From UBA5216 sp043743335 (lineage in GTDB: Bacteria; Pseudomonadota; Gammaproteobacteria; Burkholderiales; SG8-41): a DNA stretch of 64,000 bases. The notes below the pieces were generated by a model. It was not told the DNA's origin and made no database searches. It saw only the letters and a program-made list of their open reading frames with translations. The first letter of the stretch is position 1, and each line of letters starts with the position of its first letter. Below, in pieces: positions 26,526 to 34,458 of this stretch. Made by a program: the position numbers and the translations under genes. The DNA lies in contig JAYTWR010000004.1 in the NCBI GenBank assembly GCA_043743335.1, forward strand, positions 1 through 64,000, given 5' to 3'.

Positions 26526-26565
26526 TTGCAGACCGTTGATCTATGATACGTTTGCAAACTGTAGA

Positions 26566-26592
26566 CTAATCTAATCTAATCTAATCTAATCT
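26566..26592 (+). repeat. CTAAT pentanucleotide microsatellite
   Basis: Five direct copies of CTAAT followed by CT, ending 13 bases before the ATG of the aconitase X gene. It sits in the promoter/leader position of that gene, so slippage could alter its expression. Confidence 0.85.
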
Positions 26593-26605
26593 TTTCGCTA
26601 GGCTT

Positions 26606-27838
26606 ATGAAACTCAACGAAGAAGAACAAGACATTCTGGCTGGCAAGCAAGGCCCTGTGCCTAGGCTCGCGCTAGAACATCAAATCAAAGTGGGGACTTT
26701 TTTCGATGCGGCAGATTTTGTGCCCGTCGCCCAAGCGCATATCATGGCGGATACCGAAAGTCTGGGCGAGGCGGGTGTGCGTTGGCTGGAAACGCTCGCG
26801 GCAGAAAAATCCGGCCGGCGGCGCGTGCGCATCCCCACGATCACCGATCCGCGCGGCACCGATTTCGCCAACGCCGCGTTTCTGGGCCATACGCGCGCGA
26901 TGCTGACACTCGAAGAGCGCACCATCGCGGCGTTCGTGAAGCTGGGCGTGCTGATGACCAACACCTGCATCAATTATCAGACCGTGCAGCCCGCCACGCG
27001 CAACGAGCACGTGGCCTACGGCGACACCGGCGTGGTGATTTACGCCAACTCGGTGTGCGGGGCGCGCTCAAACTTCGAAGGCGGGCCGTCGGCGTTGTCG
27101 GCGGGCATTACCGGCCGTACCCCGCGCTACGGTTTTCATTTGCCGCAGTGCCGACAAGCGACGCTGCATGTGCGTGTCGATTTCACGCCAGCGTCGCTCA
27201 ACGAATGGGGCGCGCTCGGCGGGGTGATCGGGCGCATCGCGGGGAATTACTGGGCAGTGCCGGTGATCGAGGGCATCGAAGGCGCGCCGGGTTCGGATGC
27301 GCTCAAGCATTTTGGCGCCGCGATGGCGAGCTTTGGTTCTATCGCGCTCTATCACTTGGTGGGTCTCACGCCGGAAGCGTCGCGCCTGAGCGATGTGGCA
27401 CCGGGCGATTTGCCGTCGCATCGCGTCACGCGCGCGGACATTGGCGCGCTCGAACAATCTTATCGTGTAACAGATGCGGTGGATGTGGTGGTGTTTTCGG
27501 CACCGCAATTGAGTCTGCTGGAACTGCGCGATCTGGCGGCGCTTTGCGAAGATCAGCACTTTAAGGTGCCGTTGCTCGCAGTCACCAGCCCGCAGGTCAA
27601 ACCGGACTGCGATCGCATGGGCTACACGGCCACCATCGAAAACGCGGGCGGCAACGTGCTGTCGGGCATGTGTTTTTATCAGTCGTACGCGCGTGAGATG
27701 GCCGATGCCAAGGGCTGGAAGCGGCTGGCCACCAACAGCGCCAAGCTGGTCAATATACTGGGCGGTTATGGCTATCAGCCGATGCTGGGCTCGATGCAAT
27801 CGTGTGTGACGGCGGCGGTGACCGGGAGACTCACATGA
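26606..27838 (+). CDS. aconitase X catalytic (large) subunit
   Basis: A 410-residue DUF521/aconitase X protein opening MKLNEEEQDILAGKQGPVPRL. Cysteines in MTNTCINYQ, YANSVCGARSNFEGGPS and LSGMCFYQS match the positions that hold the iron-sulphur cluster in the family. The partner swivel subunit overlaps its stop by four bases. Characterised bacterial relatives are cis-3-hydroxy-L-proline dehydratases; archaeal ones are phosphomevalonate dehydratases. With no proline-metabolism neighbour here, the substrate remains open, but a hydroxyacid or hydroxyproline dehydratase is likely. Confidence 0.88.
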   Translation: MKLNEEEQDILAGKQGPVPRLALEHQIKVGTFFDAADFVPVAQAHIMADTESLGEAGVRWLETLAAEKSGRRRVRIPTITDPRGTDFANAAFLGHTRAMLTLEERTIAAFVKLGVLMTNTCINYQTVQPATRNEHVAYGDTGVVIYANSVCGARSNFEGGPSALSAGITGRTPRYGFHLPQCRQATLHVRVDFTPASLNEWGALGGVIGRIAGNYWAVPVIEGIEGAPGSDALKHFGAAMASFGSIALYHLVGLTPEASRLSDVAPGDLPSHRVTRADIGALEQSYRVTDAVDVVVFSAPQLSLLELRDLAALCEDQHFKVPLLAVTSPQVKPDCDRMGYTATIENAGGNVLSGMCFYQSYAREMADAKGWKRLATNSAKLVNILGGYGYQPMLGSMQSCVTAAVTGRLT

Positions 27839-28248
27839 GCGTCGGCAAGGTATTTCGCGCGCACCACGCCATGGGGCGCACGGTGCGCGGTACGGCGCTG
27901 GTGGCCGCGGACGGATTTTCTGCGCGCTATGATCTCGACCGGATTGCGGGCGTATTCGCGCGCGCGGCGCACAAACTGGTGGGGCAATCGTATTCCGGGA
28001 AAATTCTGATTCTCGACACCGCCAAAGGTGGCGTGGCGACAGCTTGGATGCTGCACGAAATGCAGGCGCGCGGCGTGGTGCCGTTGGCGATTGTGCTGAA
28101 CTCGGTGAATCCGATTATCGCGCAGGGCGCTGCGCTGGGCGATGTGCCTCTGCTGGCAGGCTTTGACGAAGACATCACCACGGCTATCGCACACGGCGCG
28201 ACCGTGGAGGTTAATCCTGAACAAAAAACCGTGACGGTGATGGGCTGA
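27835..28248 (+). CDS. aconitase X swivel (small) subunit, DUF126
   Basis: A 137-residue DUF126 protein, the swivelling domain that closes over the aconitase X active site. Typical segments are RTVRGTALVAADGFSARYDLD, the GQSYSGKILILDTAKGGVATAWML loop and VVPLAIVLNSVNPIIAQGA. ATG 27835 overlaps the large-subunit stop in an ATGA, which makes coupled translation and a 1:1 complex likely. The frame is open further upstream but only within the large-subunit gene. Confidence 0.88.
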   Translation: MSVGKVFRAHHAMGRTVRGTALVAADGFSARYDLDRIAGVFARAAHKLVGQSYSGKILILDTAKGGVATAWMLHEMQARGVVPLAIVLNSVNPIIAQGAALGDVPLLAGFDEDITTAIAHGATVEVNPEQKTVTVMG

Positions 28249-28286
28249 CAGCGGATAGGCGTCGCCGTTCGCGTGGGTAACGCGCG

Positions 28287-28404
28287 TTAGTGTTCGAGGC
28301 CTTGCGCGATCAGCCATTCGCGCACGATGCTTGCGATCTCGTCACTGTTTTTGTCCATCATCACCCTGTGGCTGTTGCCGGGAATGCGGATATACTGTTT
28401 GGGT
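28287..28404 (-). pseudogene. C-terminal relic of an alpha/beta hydrolase
   Basis: The minus strand reads IRIPGNSHRVMMDKNSDEIA followed by SIVREWLIAQGLEH and a stop. That is the usual end of an alpha/beta hydrolase, with the catalytic His in GNSHRVMM. Nothing of the rest of the enzyme remains; upstream the histidine phosphatase gene occupies the other strand. Probably a deletion remnant. Confidence 0.5.
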
Positions 28405-28405
28405 C

Positions 28406-29104
28406 ATGTTTTGGGTATCCAAGCGAATCGCAGGGTTGGGCATGGCGCGCAGCGCGTGGCTGCTGATGGCGTTGGTGTGTCCCACCGTTTTGCTGGCGCA
28501 AAGCCCGCCCATGCCGGGCTTGCCCGAGGCGCACAATGCGTTGCGCGGCGATGTGCTGATGCACGCGTTGCGAGGCGGCGGTTATACCTTGTATTTCCGT
28601 CACGCCGTGCGCGACACACGCATCACGGACAGCGCATCGCTGACCATCGCTGACTGCAGCACGCAGGCACCGTTGGCGGATGTGGGGCGCGGCCAATCGC
28701 GCGCGATCGGTCTGGCGATTGCGCGGCTGGGTATCCCGGTGGGCGAAGTGCTCGCGAGCCCTTATTGCCGGACGATGGATACCGCGCGTCTGTTGGCGAG
28801 TGGCATGCTCAGGCCCGGCAGTGTCGAGGTGATTCAAAGTGCCGACGCTATGCAGCCGCCGCAGTTGGCGCAACGGCTTGCCGCGCCAGTAGCGTGGTTT
28901 GGTGTGCGCGTGATCGTGGGTGACGGCGAGGCGTTCAGCGCGGTGGCGGGAAGCCCGGCGCTCGAAGCTGGCGAGGCCGTCGTACTGCGCCCTGGCGACG
29001 CGGGTGCTTGGGTAGTTGTGGCTCGCCTGCGCGCGGCAGACTGGGATGGTTTGGCAGCAGCGGCTACGGCGGACGCCGTTGGGCCGGGCTTGCTTAAGCC
29101 ATAG
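28406..29104 (+). CDS. exported histidine-phosphatase-family protein
   Basis: About 232 residues from ATG 28406 (MFWVSKRIAG). A signal peptide ends near LLAQSPP. The phosphohistidine motif reads LYFRHAVRDTR, with RHA where the branch-2-like enzymes have RHG. LASPYCRTMDTARLL is the second conserved block. Predicted to be a periplasmic phosphatase of unknown substrate. The C-terminal part lacks an obvious second catalytic His in its usual place, so activity is uncertain. Confidence 0.75.
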   Translation: MFWVSKRIAGLGMARSAWLLMALVCPTVLLAQSPPMPGLPEAHNALRGDVLMHALRGGGYTLYFRHAVRDTRITDSASLTIADCSTQAPLADVGRGQSRAIGLAIARLGIPVGEVLASPYCRTMDTARLLASGMLRPGSVEVIQSADAMQPPQLAQRLAAPVAWFGVRVIVGDGEAFSAVAGSPALEAGEAVVLRPGDAGAWVVVARLRAADWDGLAAAATADAVGPGLLKP

Positions 29105-29173
29105 GCTAAATCAATGGGTGACGCATTTTCGGCTGGGCGGCACGGGTGGCGATCCTGCCACCGCCCAAGCGTG

Positions 29174-30205
29174 TTACCGAAACCCCGCCCGATCAAACAC
29201 TTTTTGCGCGGCGGGCTGGTTTTTGCCCAAGACGCCGACGTTTAAGGTGTCTGCTTTAAAGGTGCCCATGGCCTCTAGCGTGCGGTTATTGAGCGGGGCG
29301 TTAGTGACGGCGGGCCATTCGTTGTTGCCGCTGGCGAAGTAGCTTTGTGCGGCGTCGCTGGCGAGATACTCAAGGTAACGAATGGCAGCGTCTTTATGCG
29401 GCGCGTTTTTAAGCACACCCGCACCGGAGATGTTTAAGTGCGTGCCGGTGCTTTTTTGGTTGGGCCACACCAGACCGACGTTTTGCATCAGGGCGCGATC
29501 AGCGGGTTTGTCTGATGCCAACAAGCGTGCGTAGTAGTAGGTGTTGGCCAGCGCCACCGCGCATTCGCCGGAACCCACACCCGTGATCTGATCGGTGTCA
29601 CCGCCCTTGGGCGCACGGGCGAAATTGGCTACCACGCCGCGCGCCCATTCCTCGGCGCGCGCCTCGCCCCAATGCTCGATCAAGGCGCTCATCAGCGACA
29701 GGTTGTAAATGTGGCCGCCGGAACGCACGCAAACCTTGCCCTTCAATTTGGGGTTGGCGAGGTCTTCGTAGTTTTGCACGTCGGCGGCGTTGACCAGCGT
29801 TTTGTTGTAAATGATGACGCGCGCGCGAGTGGAAAAGCCGAACCACTGGTTGCCGGCGGCGTGCAGATGAGCTGGCACGCGGGTGTCGAGCACTTTGGAC
29901 GTGATGGGCTGAAACAGCCCCAACTGCTCGGCGCGCCACAGGCGGCCGGCGTCCACCGTTACCAGCACGTCGGCGGGGCTGGCAGCACCCTCGTTGCGTA
30001 TGCGTTCGATGAGCGGGTCTTCGCCCGCTTCGATGCGATTTAACTTGATGCCGGTTTGTTTGGTAAAGCCGCTGTAGAGAGACTCATCCGTCTGGTAGTG
30101 GCGCGACGAATACAGGTTCAAAATGTTGGTTTGTGCGTACGCGTTCGCGCCCAGCCCGAGGCTGGCGGCCATCAGGTATCGAGAGAAAAAGGTGTTTAAT
30201 TTCAT
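29174..30205 (-). CDS. periplasmic ferric-iron ABC-transporter binding protein
   Basis: About 343 residues from ATG 30205 (MKLNTFF). An upstream in-frame TTG at 30217 is less likely. The signal peptide ends ANAYAQ. The mature start ILNLYSSRHYQTDESLYSGFTKQTGI and the double-Tyr motif ALANTYYYARLL are those of FbpA/FutA iron-binding proteins. No permease or ATPase gene is adjacent, so it must pair with a transporter elsewhere. A good Fur-box-like sequence lies 112 bases upstream, consistent with iron repression. Confidence 0.9.
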   Translation of the reverse strand: MKLNTFFSRYLMAASLGLGANAYAQTNILNLYSSRHYQTDESLYSGFTKQTGIKLNRIEAGEDPLIERIRNEGAASPADVLVTVDAGRLWRAEQLGLFQPITSKVLDTRVPAHLHAAGNQWFGFSTRARVIIYNKTLVNAADVQNYEDLANPKLKGKVCVRSGGHIYNLSLMSALIEHWGEARAEEWARGVVANFARAPKGGDTDQITGVGSGECAVALANTYYYARLLASDKPADRALMQNVGLVWPNQKSTGTHLNISGAGVLKNAPHKDAAIRYLEYLASDAAQSYFASGNNEWPAVTNAPLNNRTLEAMGTFKADTLNVGVLGKNQPAAQKVFDRAGFR

Positions 30206-30225
30206 AGGGTTACTCAATTATCAGG

Positions 30226-30255
30226 GTGAAGTTAAGTCGTGAAGTTAAGTCGTGA
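30226..30255 (+). repeat. 13-bp tandem duplication in the iron gene leader
   Basis: GTGAAGTTAAGTC is present twice in a row followed by GTGAA, between the Fur box and the iron-binding protein start. Confidence 0.6.
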
Positions 30256-30316
30256 ATGACCGGTTTAAGCGGGTAACGGACGGGACGAAAGTCTCGCTTA
30301 ATGAATTTATAGTAAC

Positions 30317-30335
30317 AAGAATCATTCTCATTCGC
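30317..30335 (-). promoter_or_regulatory. Fur-box-like operator
   Basis: The minus strand reads GCGAATGAGAATGATTCTT, close to the GATAATGATAATCATTATC Fur consensus. It lies 112 bases upstream of the start of the iron-binding protein gene on the same strand, so iron-dependent repression is expected. Confidence 0.75.
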
Positions 30336-30451
30336 AAGTAAATAATTGACCCAGCGATGCAGTACCACCACACGACACCACGCCACGTGAATTTTTGCGC
30401 GAGCTGCTGGGTGAGTTGTCGTGGCGAAGCGCTCAGGGTAGGCTCCCCGCC

Positions 30452-30629
30452 ATGTCAAAACATCTGCTTGCACAAGTCGGCCTGTCGTTTCTGACCCTCA
30501 ATGCGCTTTGTGGCGCGCCGCGTGCCTTTGCCGCCAACCCCGCCGGATGTATTTCGCGACGTAGTGGCGCGCGACGTGGCTAAATGGATCAAAGTGGTGA
30601 AGGCGGCGAATATCAAGCAAATTCAATAG
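30452..30629 (+). pseudogene. internally deleted Bug/TctC receptor
   Basis: ATG 30452 opens a normal signal peptide (MSKHLLAQVGLSFLTLNALC, then GAPRAFAAN). Directly after it, in a shifted frame, the sequence reads PDVFRDVVARDVAKWIKVVK and AANIKQIQ with a TAG at 30627, the typical end of a Bug receptor. About 270 residues between signal peptide and C-terminus are missing. The bases 30630-30866 after it show nothing recognisable. Confidence 0.7.
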
Positions 30630-30866
30630 CTTGCGGCGGTCATCATTGAAGGCTACGGTGTCCTCTGTGGCGAATTGCGTTTTTTAGGATTAAAGCATTC
30701 TGCGCATCCTGGCCGCACAGAGACGCGACAATAATCATCGTCGTCGAATGCCGCGATGCTTGTCTCGGAATGCACGTGCGCTTACGCGCCGTCCGGGCGA
30801 CGCGTGCTTGCCGATTGACCGGCGGGTTCGCGGGGCATACAGTGCGGTTACGCAAAAACGGAGGCA

Positions 30867-31012
30867 ACTATTCAGCGCCAATGTAGGATGCCGGTGAGCG
30901 TAGCGAACCGCATCGTTCGCGTGATGGGTGTAGGCAAGGCCATGTCACGATGTCAGCGCTACGCCCGATGCGGTTCCTTCGTCACCGGCATCCTACATTG
31001 AAGCTGAACAGT
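30867..31012. mobile_element. MITE-like palindromic element, copy B
   Basis: A 146-base element with ends ACTATTCAGC and GCTGAACAGT. Its arms TGTAGGATGCCGGTGAGCG and CGTCACCGGCATCCTACA can fold into a long hairpin. Right-half bases GCGGTTCCTTCGTCACC and left-half GGTGAGCGTAGCGAACCGC show the two arm variants found in the family. It ends 12 bases before the start of the NHL/SMP-30 gene and could supply its promoter or mRNA leader. Confidence 0.72.
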
Positions 31013-31024
31013 CACAAAAGGAGA

Positions 31025-32050
31025 ATGGTTTTGAAAAATTGGCATAGTTCGGTGATTGCACTCGTGGGTCCGGTATTCATACTCGCAGGGACGGCAGTAA
31101 ATCTGGCCATGGCGCAAGATCAAGCCAAAGCCGCGCCTGCAGCGCAACCCTTCGTCGCGGGCAAGCCGCTGGGCGTAACCCTGCAGGGTGCCTACACACC
31201 CATGTCGAAGAACGTGAAAGTCTACGGCGCAGTGGTGAACGCGGAGAGTTGCTCGTACGACCCCGTGCGTGACCTGATCGTGGTGCCTAATCGCGGTGTC
31301 AATCAAAATGAAATCCCAAACGACGCATTTGTCTCCCTGCTCAACCACGATGGCTCAGTACACACCGTCAAGTGGATAGGTGAAACCCGCGATGGGCTGA
31401 TGCTCAATCATCCCAATGGCAGCGACATCGTCAATGGCCTGCTCTACGTGGCCGATATCGACGGCGGCAGAACTGCGAAAGAGCCTACGACGGCCGTGAT
31501 CCGAAAATTCAATATGACCACAGGCGCGCCCGCCGGCGAACTGCCCGTGCCGCAGTCGCCCGGCATCAACGACATTGCGGTGGCCGCCGATGGCACCGTC
31601 TACGGCACGCAAACCCGTGTCCCCGGGCCGACTGCTGAGCCGGGGCATTCCAAGGTGTTCAAGATTACCGCCCAAGGCGTGGTATCCGAACTGATTGTTG
31701 GCCCGCCGCTGCGGGCGCCCAACGGCATTGCACTCGACAATGACGGTAACTTGGTGGTGGTCAACATCGACAACAACGAGGTGCTGACCTTTGCGCTCGA
31801 CGGCAAGTTGCTCAAGACCGAGCACGCCGTGCAGCCCGGCAATGACGGCTTGGTCATCATGAAAGATGGCACCAAATACGTGAGCAGCGTGCGGCAAGGT
31901 GGCGTCTCACGCATACGCCCCGGCCAGCCTGCTGATCTGATCGCCAGTGGCATCCCGAGCGCGGCGTCCATGTGCTACGACGCGGGGGCTAACCAGCTTG
32001 TGATTCCGATGAACCCTAACAATGGCGTGGCGATAATTCCGCTGCGATAA
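31025..32050 (+). CDS. exported SMP-30/NHL-type beta-propeller protein
   Basis: About 341 residues from ATG 31025, or 339 from TTG 31031, which has the better spacing to AAAGGAGA. A signal peptide ends NLAMAQ. The repeating pattern PGINDIAVAADGTVYG, APNGIALDNDGNLVVVNIDN and NDGLVIMKDGTKYVSS is that of SMP-30/gluconolactonase-like six-bladed propellers. Such proteins hydrolyse lactones or bind ligands in the periplasm; metal-binding residues cannot be assigned with confidence. The upstream in-frame extension lies wholly inside the MITE-like element and is rejected. Confidence 0.8.
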   Translation: MVLKNWHSSVIALVGPVFILAGTAVNLAMAQDQAKAAPAAQPFVAGKPLGVTLQGAYTPMSKNVKVYGAVVNAESCSYDPVRDLIVVPNRGVNQNEIPNDAFVSLLNHDGSVHTVKWIGETRDGLMLNHPNGSDIVNGLLYVADIDGGRTAKEPTTAVIRKFNMTTGAPAGELPVPQSPGINDIAVAADGTVYGTQTRVPGPTAEPGHSKVFKITAQGVVSELIVGPPLRAPNGIALDNDGNLVVVNIDNNEVLTFALDGKLLKTEHAVQPGNDGLVIMKDGTKYVSSVRQGGVSRIRPGQPADLIASGIPSAASMCYDAGANQLVIPMNPNNGVAIIPLR

Positions 32051-32093
32051 AAGTTTGAGTAAAGTGTGCATTAGTGCACCGATTTATCTAAAT

Positions 32094-32109
32094 TAGTCCG
32101 AACGGACTA
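32094..32109. promoter_or_regulatory. palindrome upstream of the PEP-CTERM gene
   Basis: TAGTCCG-AA-CGGACTA is a perfect 7-bp inverted repeat with a two-base spacer, typical of a dimeric regulator site. It stands about 130 bases before the PEP-CTERM gene in an otherwise non-coding 190-base gap. Function is inferred only from its form. Confidence 0.45.
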
Positions 32110-32240
32110 TAGCCCACGAGCCGCTGGCACGATACCCTCGGCCTTGTCCCCGCTTCTAATCCCGTTTCTCGTCGAAAGAGCAGCGATGGTTGTTCGTAGT
32201 TCGCGAGAATAAAATTTTATTTTATCTTGGAGAATGGCTC

Positions 32241-32960
32241 ATGAATTCAGTCCTTTGCAAATCACTGGCGACGGCGGTATTGGCGCTCGGGGCATCCGCG
32301 TCATTGGCGCAAACGCATCAATATCAACTCAACGGCTCGCTGGCAGACGATTTTGGCGGACCGTCGATTGTCAGTAATGGCGGCGCGTTGGGCCCCACCG
32401 GTTATACCTTTGGCCTAAATCAAGGTTTGAATACGTCCGGGCTCGGTTTGTCCAATGTCTACACGATCGATCTGAAATACCATTTTGATACCCATGGCGT
32501 CTGGCAAAAGATTATCGACTTCAGCAATTTGTCTTTGGACCGTGGGATGTACACGCTGGGTAGTCAATATAACTTTTACCCCGTTCTTTCCTTAGGTGCG
32601 GCACCGGCAGATGGGGTTGACGGTACGCTGACGCTGACGCGCGATGCTGCAAATGTGGTTAACGTTTATTCGAATGGTTCGCTGTCTGGCAGCTTCCTTG
32701 ATTCTGCTGGCTATGCGAATTTTGCCGGCAACAATGCCAGCTTCTTTATTGATGACTTCGCAACGGGTCAAGGAGAGGCCGCGTCCGGCTACGTGGACTA
32801 CATTCGTTTTTGGGATACCGCATTGAGCGGTGCCCAAGTCGAAAGCCTAGGCGCGCCGACCGTGAGCGCCGTTCCGGAACCCGAAACCTACGCCATGATG
32901 TTGGCAGGCTTGGGCTTGCTGGGTTTCGCAGCGCGCCGCAGAAAGCAAAACTCGGCCTGA
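32241..32960 (+). CDS. PEP-CTERM-sorted exported protein with LamG-like body
   Basis: 239 residues from ATG 32241, which has TTGGAGA at good spacing. A signal peptide ends ASASLAQ. The body (LNGSLADDFGGPSIVSNGG, VDGTLTLTRDAANVVNVYSN, ASGYVDYIRFWDTALSGAQ) resembles the concanavalin/LamG-like jelly roll of adhesion or polysaccharide-binding proteins. The C-terminus VPEPETYAMMLAGLGLLGFA plus ARRRK is a complete PEP-CTERM sorting signal: motif, membrane helix and basic tail. This implies an exosortase (EpsH/XrtA type) elsewhere in the genome and delivery to the exopolysaccharide-bearing surface. Confidence 0.9.
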   Translation: MNSVLCKSLATAVLALGASASLAQTHQYQLNGSLADDFGGPSIVSNGGALGPTGYTFGLNQGLNTSGLGLSNVYTIDLKYHFDTHGVWQKIIDFSNLSLDRGMYTLGSQYNFYPVLSLGAAPADGVDGTLTLTRDAANVVNVYSNGSLSGSFLDSAGYANFAGNNASFFIDDFATGQGEAASGYVDYIRFWDTALSGAQVESLGAPTVSAVPEPETYAMMLAGLGLLGFAARRRKQNSA

Positions 32961-32981
32961 TAGCGCCTTGTTTCGGCAAAC

Positions 32982-33010
32982 AAAAACCCCCGCTTTGGCG
33001 GGGTTTTTTT
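32982..33010 (+). terminator. Rho-independent terminator of the PEP-CTERM gene
   Basis: AAAAACCCCCGC-TTT-GGCGGGGTTTTTTT: a GC-rich stem with a T-tract, 22 bases after the stop codon. Confidence 0.92.
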
Positions 33011-33178
33011 ATCGGCTGCTGACGCTGGATGCGAGCCGGTATGCGACAGATTTTCCAAAGCTGACGTTGTTACCGGCGTCACAGCGTTTTGCGTTCTGTG
33101 CGAATCACCTGTCCAGAAATCACGCGAGATCGCGTGGGCGTGCTGTGTGATAAGCAGGCGGTGACTTTTCATAACCAT

Positions 33179-34153
33179 ATGATTTTAAACAGTTATTTGT
33201 TAATCCTCAGCATGGGCTTTGGCTTTGGATTTAGTATTGCCGTCAGCCACGCCCAAAGCTATCCCACCAAACCCATCCGCTTCGTCTCGCCGTACCCGCC
33301 CGGCGGCTCTAACGATGTGGTGGCGCGCATGATTGCAGCGCGCATGTCGCCGGTGTTCGGGCAGCAATGGATCGTCGAAAATCGTTCGGGGCGCGGCGGC
33401 AATATTGGCGTTGAGCTGGTGGCGAAGTCGCCGGCGGACGGCTATACGGTGGTGCATGGCGGCATGGGCAGCCTGACGCTGGCACCGTTTTTGTCGAAGC
33501 TGCCCTATGACGCGCTGCGCGATTTTGCGCCCGTTACGTTGACGGCGCGTGCGCCGAATGTGATTGCGGTGCATCCCACGCTGCCGGTGAAATCGGCGGC
33601 TGACCTGATTGCGCTGGCGCGGGCGCGGCCCGGGCAATTGGATTATGGCAGCAGCGGGGTGGGCAGCACGCCGCATTTGACGGCGGCGCTGTTGGCATCG
33701 CTGGCGGGCATCAAGATGATGCACGTGCCGTATAAAGGCAGCACGCCAGCAACCATCGATTTGGTGGCGGGGCAGATTCCGCTGTTGTTCGCGCCGATAT
33801 CTGCGCTGCTGCCGCAGATTGAATCGGGCAAGGTGCGCGCGATTGGTGTCAGCAGTTTGCAGCGCTCGCGTTTGTTGCCGGGCGTGGCGACGATAGCCGA
33901 ATCGGGCATCGCGGGTTTTGAGATGAACCCGTGGTTTGCGATGTTGGCACCGGCGGGCACGCCGCGTGACGTGGTGACGCGCTTGAATGCAGAAGTCACG
34001 CGCTACCTGCGCACGCCCGAAGCCGCCAAACTGTTCGCGGCGCAAGGGGCCGATGTGGCGTTCAGCACGGCGGACGAACTGACGGCATTGATGAAGGCTG
34101 ATCTGGCACAGTGGGGCAAGGTGATACGCGATAACCAGATTCAGGGCGAATGA
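33179..34153 (+). CDS. Bug/TctC-family solute-binding receptor
   Basis: 324 residues from ATG 33179 (MILNSYLLILSMGFG), a leader without basic residues ending AVSHAQ. The mature part begins YPTKPIRFVSPYPPGGSNDV and continues with GNIGVELVAKSPADGY and HVPYKGSTPATID, all family-standard, so it looks intact. The first codons after the ATG are AT-rich and weakly resemble the 16-mer motif. No Shine-Dalgarno is obvious. No enzyme gene is co-directed with it; the helicase follows after a 305-base gap. Confidence 0.87.
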   Translation: MILNSYLLILSMGFGFGFSIAVSHAQSYPTKPIRFVSPYPPGGSNDVVARMIAARMSPVFGQQWIVENRSGRGGNIGVELVAKSPADGYTVVHGGMGSLTLAPFLSKLPYDALRDFAPVTLTARAPNVIAVHPTLPVKSAADLIALARARPGQLDYGSSGVGSTPHLTAALLASLAGIKMMHVPYKGSTPATIDLVAGQIPLLFAPISALLPQIESGKVRAIGVSSLQRSRLLPGVATIAESGIAGFEMNPWFAMLAPAGTPRDVVTRLNAEVTRYLRTPEAAKLFAAQGADVAFSTADELTALMKADLAQWGKVIRDNQIQGE

Positions 34154-34162
34154 GGTTCTGCC

Positions 34163-34458
34163 TAAATAGTTGTTTAAAAACAACATATTAGAGTGAACGT
34201 CCTGCAATGTTTGCCGTAGACCGCTTCGCTGTCCGCTGTCAGCCCTCAACTCGTGTATGATTCATGCACAGGACATCAGCACCGCTTCATCCGGTTTGCG
34301 GTTGCGTCCTGTTCGAGGCGAATATCTGCTGTGGCACTCAGGGCTTAATCATAAAAGCCCAGCCCGGCGTTCCCCGAATCTTAAACCCCACGTGGTATCG
34401 GCCTGAACCGGTTCTTGCGGCGTTTGCCGCAGCAGGTTGATCGCAGGGAGAATTTTTT
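34163..34458 (+). promoter_or_regulatory. long leader of the DEAD-box helicase gene
   Basis: A non-coding 300-base stretch. It opens with an AT-rich inverted repeat (around 34169-34184, a weak relative of the 16-mer motif), contains a TATGAT box near 34256, and ends with a compact hairpin TGCGGC-GTTT-GCCGCA (34416-34431) just upstream of the ribosome site. Long structured leaders are common in cold-inducible or autoregulated helicase mRNAs. That role is inferred here. Confidence 0.4.

Noticed and set aside
25823..26557. N-terminal extension of the nuclease-like protein by 245 residues
   Set aside because: It would run opposite the complete pyroglutamyl peptidase gene, and its sequence shows no domain.
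30950..31024. Upstream start of the NHL/SMP-30 protein (MSALRPMRFLRHRHP)
   Set aside because: These codons lie inside the MITE-like element and precede a normal signal peptide with its own ribosome site.
32127..32150. TGGCAC in the PEP-CTERM upstream region as a sigma-54 promoter
   Set aside because: The -24 element is present but no GC dinucleotide sits at the required -12 spacing.
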